NCBI GenBank assembly: GCA_034440135.1
Contig: JAWXBP010000201.1
Span: 1 to 33,476, forward strand
Length of the DNA: 33,476 nucleotides
From: Planctomycetia bacterium
Lineage (GTDB): Bacteria; Planctomycetota; Planctomycetia; Pirellulales; JALHLM01
Direction of reading: 5' to 3'
The position numbers and the translations under genes are program-made. The notes under the pieces were generated by a model, which searched no databases, had not been told where the DNA came from, and was given only the letters and a program-made list of their open reading frames with translations. This document shows, one piece after another, positions 31,033-33,476 of this stretch. Each line of letters opens with the position of its first letter. Position 1 is the first letter of the stretch.

Positions 31033-31893
31033 ATGAAAGAACGATTGATTACCATCGCCGTGTCCGTGGCCACCACCTGGGGCCTGTTGCGGGCCGAGCC
31101 GGAACCGATCCAGGAATTGGTCGTCGATCGACTCGTGGTGCGCAATGAGCTGATCGTGTCCGACACCGGGCAACCGTGGGAGGCGGGCTTCGAGGCGCAG
31201 CAGATCCCCCGCGGCATTTACGCGCGCTCGGTCGGCGCCGGCGGCGGCGGACTTTGGGTGCGCAGTCGCTTGCACAAAGCGGAATTGGACGATCCATTCG
31301 ACGATCGGTTTCACGCGATGAATCGCGACGGCTCGCCGTTTCGGGCGCCGGGGCATATTTCCTGGAACGTCTGGCTCGACGGTGCGTGGCGACAGATGTC
31401 GATCATTCAAGGCGAGGCGATGGAACTCTCGGAGATTCCTGCCGAGCAATGGAACGGCGGCAATCATCCGGGACGTCTGCGATTTCAGACGTTCCGCCCG
31501 CACCACGACGAGCCGCTGACGGACGCGCTAATCGGCCAAGGCAAGATGTCATTGGGCGGAGGCGGTTACGGCGGAGGCGGACTGCCGTATCCGTCGGAAG
31601 CGCTGCAACTTTGGGGAGGCGGACTAAGCATCGCTTCGATTCCCACGCCGAGCGCGCCGCAGGTGATTCAGGAAGTGGGAGGCGAAGCGCATCGCTATGC
31701 CATCGTGGCCCTCGGCGTGCAAGGAGCGCGGACCGAGCGCTCGCCCGAGGTTGCGGCGGCCGGCCGCGCGACGTTGCGCTGGGACAGCGTGCCGGGCGCC
31801 GATGCGTATATTGTCTTCCGCGACGGAAAGGAGATCGCAGGACCGCTCCGCATCGAAGGTTCGCAAAAAGAATGGACCGATCGTGAGGAATAA
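31033..31893 (+). CDS. Secreted protein of unknown function with C-terminal FnIII-like part
   Basis: The 286-residue protein has a short N-terminal hydrophobic signal (ERLITIAVSVATTWGLLRAE). After it come a repeated VV-x-R-L segment (LVVDRLVVRNELIVSDTG), a beta-rich middle with many W and H, and a glycine-rich loop (MSLGGGGYGGGGLPYP, about 175-190). The last 80 residues resemble a fibronectin type III domain (RATLRWDSVPGADAYIVFRD). No enzymatic motif is evident. It could be a surface or matrix protein; I do not recognise the family. It stands alone behind the terminator of the ECF42 operon, and its stop codon is inside a hairpin shared with maf. Confidence 0.7.
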   Translation: MKERLITIAVSVATTWGLLRAEPEPIQELVVDRLVVRNELIVSDTGQPWEAGFEAQQIPRGIYARSVGAGGGGLWVRSRLHKAELDDPFDDRFHAMNRDGSPFRAPGHISWNVWLDGAWRQMSIIQGEAMELSEIPAEQWNGGNHPGRLRFQTFRPHHDEPLTDALIGQGKMSLGGGGYGGGGLPYPSEALQLWGGGLSIASIPTPSAPQVIQEVGGEAHRYAIVALGVQGARTERSPEVAAAGRATLRWDSVPGADAYIVFRDGKEIAGPLRIEGSQKEWTDREE

Positions 31894-31908
31894 CACTCCG
31901 GTTATTCC
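31887..31908. terminator. Perfect 8-base hairpin covering the stop codons of two convergent genes
   Basis: GGAATAAC (31887-31894), loop ACTCCG, GTTATTCC (31901-31908). The TAA of the 31033 gene lies in the left arm and the TAA of maf (minus strand, 31904-31902) in the right arm. There is no T-run, so any terminator action would be weak. Confidence 0.5.
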
Positions 31909-32507
31909 GTCCCTCGGGCGCCATGCTTAGGTTTTCGCACTTTGGAGGCTTTGCGAAGCAATTTTTTCAGGGCTTCCATCGGCAAGCCGACGACATTCGA
32001 TTCGCTGCCTTGAATGACATGGAGCCAATCGGGGCCGTCCTGATAGCCGAAGGCGCCGGCTTTCCCCTCCCAGGCGCGCGTGGCAAGGTACGCGTCCAGG
32101 TCGGCCGCGGCGAGCTTGTCCATGCGTAGGACGGTGCATTCGACGACCACTTCCGGCTCCCCATGCGGCGTCGGCCAGACGCAAAGCCCGGTATAGACGC
32201 GGTGCGCGCGGCCATTGAGGTGTCGGAGCATCGCCTTGGCGTGCGCGGCGTCGCGCGGCTTGCCCAGAATGTGCCCATCACATTCAGCGACCGTGTCGCA
32301 GGCAATCACAATCCCCTCGGTAATCTGGCCGACGACGTCGACGGCCTTCTGCCAGGCCAGCCGTGCGACCAACATCGGCGCCGGCTCGTCCTCTCCGGCG
32401 TCCGTCTCCGCTTCAGGTCGCGGCGGCGTGACGGTGAATTCATACCCAGCCTCGCGCATCAATTGCTGCCGCCGCGGCGATGAGCTAGCGAGGATAAGTG
32501 GAAGCAT
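31902..32507 (-). CDS. maf: Maf-family nucleoside triphosphate pyrophosphatase
   Basis: The 201-residue enzyme has the Maf signatures in order: LILASSSPRRQQLM (residues 4-17), IACDTV (about 68-73), GKPRD, and EGKAGAFGYQDGPDWLHVIQ with GSESNVVGLPMEAL near 155-185. Maf proteins hydrolyse non-canonical or modified nucleotides (dTTP, UTP, m7GTP, depending on subgroup), and limit their entry into nucleic acids. The subgroup cannot be fixed by eye. The C-terminal 20 residues are basic. It lies 48 bases downstream of the GH32 gene on the same strand. Confidence 0.93.
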   Translation of the reverse strand: MLPLILASSSPRRQQLMREAGYEFTVTPPRPEAETDAGEDEPAPMLVARLAWQKAVDVVGQITEGIVIACDTVAECDGHILGKPRDAAHAKAMLRHLNGRAHRVYTGLCVWPTPHGEPEVVVECTVLRMDKLAAADLDAYLATRAWEGKAGAFGYQDGPDWLHVIQGSESNVVGLPMEALKKLLRKASKVRKPKHGARGTE

Positions 32508-32555
32508 GGGGAGTGATGCGTGGTGAATGATTGTCGCAGCGTCCAGACACTGGTA

Positions 32556-33476
32556 CTACTGCTTCTCCGGAGCGTGCCAGATCGATTTCAACTTGCGCAC
32601 ATAGCATTTGACGATTTCCACCTTGCCGCCTTCGGCGTAGAGTTCGAGGCGATTGCTTTTCGAACTGGCGAAGACCAGGTCGGTAATCACCGTTTCGCCG
32701 TGGTTGCCGAAGACTTCGACGGAGCTGGCGTCGACGTAGATCGTCATCCGCACGAGGCCGTTTTCGTCCGGCTTGAGCGGCCCCGCATGGCGACCGGCGA
32801 AGGCGCGGTGAAAGGTCACATTGCCTGACTTCGTGCGGTCGACAAACAGCGATTCGTTCTTGGCGTCGTATCCGACCGTTGTCTGTTCGCGCTCTCCTTT
32901 TAGCACTCGCGCGCCGAACTCTGTCGCCGTTCCAGGTCGAAACTCCAACGTGATCTCCAGTTGCTGTCCAGTGACATCCACTGGCACCGCTTCGCTATCG
33001 AGCGAGCGCGGTTTGAAATCGACGGCGTCATCGCAGAGACTTTTTAGCTCGCGCACCGGCCGTTGGCAGAGGCGCAACTTGCCGTCCACCCGGCGCAAGG
33101 TCAGCTCCCGCGGAATCGACATCGCACTCCGCCAGGGATACGTGGGATTCAGCGCGGTTTCCCAGTTGTTCATCCATCCGAGCCAGATGCGCCGTCCGTC
33201 TTCGCGCGGGATATCCGACCAGGAGATGGGGGCGTAGAAATCGCGGCCGAAGTCAACCCATTGCGACTCCTTCGATTCGGCGACGAATTTCTCGCCGTCG
33301 AATGCGCCGATGAAGTACTCGCCCCGCCAGGTCGGGCCGACCGGGACGCCGTCGAGGCCGAGGATCAGGACCTCCTCGCCCCCCTTCGTGACGGTCTCCG
33401 TTCCACCCGGGGAATCGTCGGGCCCGCGGTTGGCCACGTAGTCGGCCCAGAGGGGGGCGGCCGCGCAGGCGAAGAC
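32556..33476 (-). CDS. Glycoside hydrolase family 32 enzyme, C-terminal part (runs off the window)
   Basis: The minus-strand frame is open from the stop at 32556 to the window edge (about 306 codons), so the gene's start is outside. The visible part carries the last blades of a GH32 five-bladed propeller, with QWVDFGRDFYAPISWSDIP and GRRIWLGWMNNWETALNPTY, then the C-terminal beta-sandwich with LVRMTIYVDASSVEVFGNHG. GH32 enzymes hydrolyse beta-fructosides such as levan, inulin or sucrose. The catalytic WMNDPNG, RDP and ECP motifs would be upstream and are not in the window, so substrate and activity cannot be judged. A GTG at 33437 is an internal codon. Confidence 0.85.
   Translation of the reverse strand, partial: VFACAAAPLWADYVANRGPDDSPGGTETVTKGGEEVLILGLDGVPVGPTWRGEYFIGAFDGEKFVAESKESQWVDFGRDFYAPISWSDIPREDGRRIWLGWMNNWETALNPTYPWRSAMSIPRELTLRRVDGKLRLCQRPVRELKSLCDDAVDFKPRSLDSEAVPVDVTGQQLEITLEFRPGTATEFGARVLKGEREQTTVGYDAKNESLFVDRTKSGNVTFHRAFAGRHAGPLKPDENGLVRMTIYVDASSVEVFGNHGETVITDLVFASSKSNRLELYAEGGKVEIVKCYVRKLKSIWHAPEKQ

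Noticed and set aside
1-33476. CRISPR array or tandem-spacer structure
   Set aside because: No regularly spaced direct repeats were seen; the repeats present are inverted and irregular.

Overview
This window looks like chromosome of a planctomycete, probably of the Pirellula/Rhodopirellula type. The markers are gene families that are characteristic of that phylum: a DUF1549/DUF1553 protein paired with a Tat-exported DUF1501 protein, a DUF1559 protein with a pilin-like N-terminus, a PEP-CTERM surface protein, a squalene-cyclase-fold protein with a Tat signal, and a planctomycete-style TolC-like lipoprotein. Base composition is GC-rich, about 65% in a line counted by hand. No replication origin, prophage, intact insertion sequence or CRISPR array was seen. 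Family names come from reading the translations; no database search was possible.

Layout. 1-2812: the start of a TolC-like outer-membrane lipoprotein gene, overlapped by a MarR-type regulator, and a divergent coiled-coil membrane protein with a good promoter. 2813-5454: an accessory patch with the 3' scrap of an IS66-like transposase, a doubtful small ORF, and one lower-GC gene of unknown function (3678-5012) flanked by repeat-rich DNA. 5455-8496: acetyl-CoA synthetase followed by a cyclase-fold protein. 8789-11449: an orphan CheB and a divergent flavin-dependent oxidoreductase. 11471-13651: fabF, a FabZ-like dehydratase and tRNA-His. 13751-17959: a small conserved-looking protein, a PEP-CTERM protein and a two-domain alpha/beta hydrolase. 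18653-21666: the DUF1549/DUF1501 pair. 21911-24537: an Acetyltransf_6-type acetyltransferase and an SDF-family symporter. 25111-27659: the DUF1559 protein and two small lipoproteins, one with leucine-rich repeats. 27793-30899: an ECF42-type sigma factor with three YCII/DGPF proteins and one DUF1579 protein, closed by a terminator. 31033-33476: a secreted protein of unknown function, maf, and the 3' part of a GH32 glycosidase gene.

The coherent systems are the ECF42/DGPF operon, the fatty-acid elongation pair and the DUF1549/DUF1501 pair. The least explained material is the low-GC gene at 3678-5012, a possible terminator-ended small RNA on the minus strand around 18133-18290, and the inverted repeats that occupy many of the intergenic gaps. 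Those repeats have perfect or near-perfect arms of about 8-29 bases, mostly with different arm sequences. One arm sequence is shared by two distant loci, and another repeat unit occurs at two loci.
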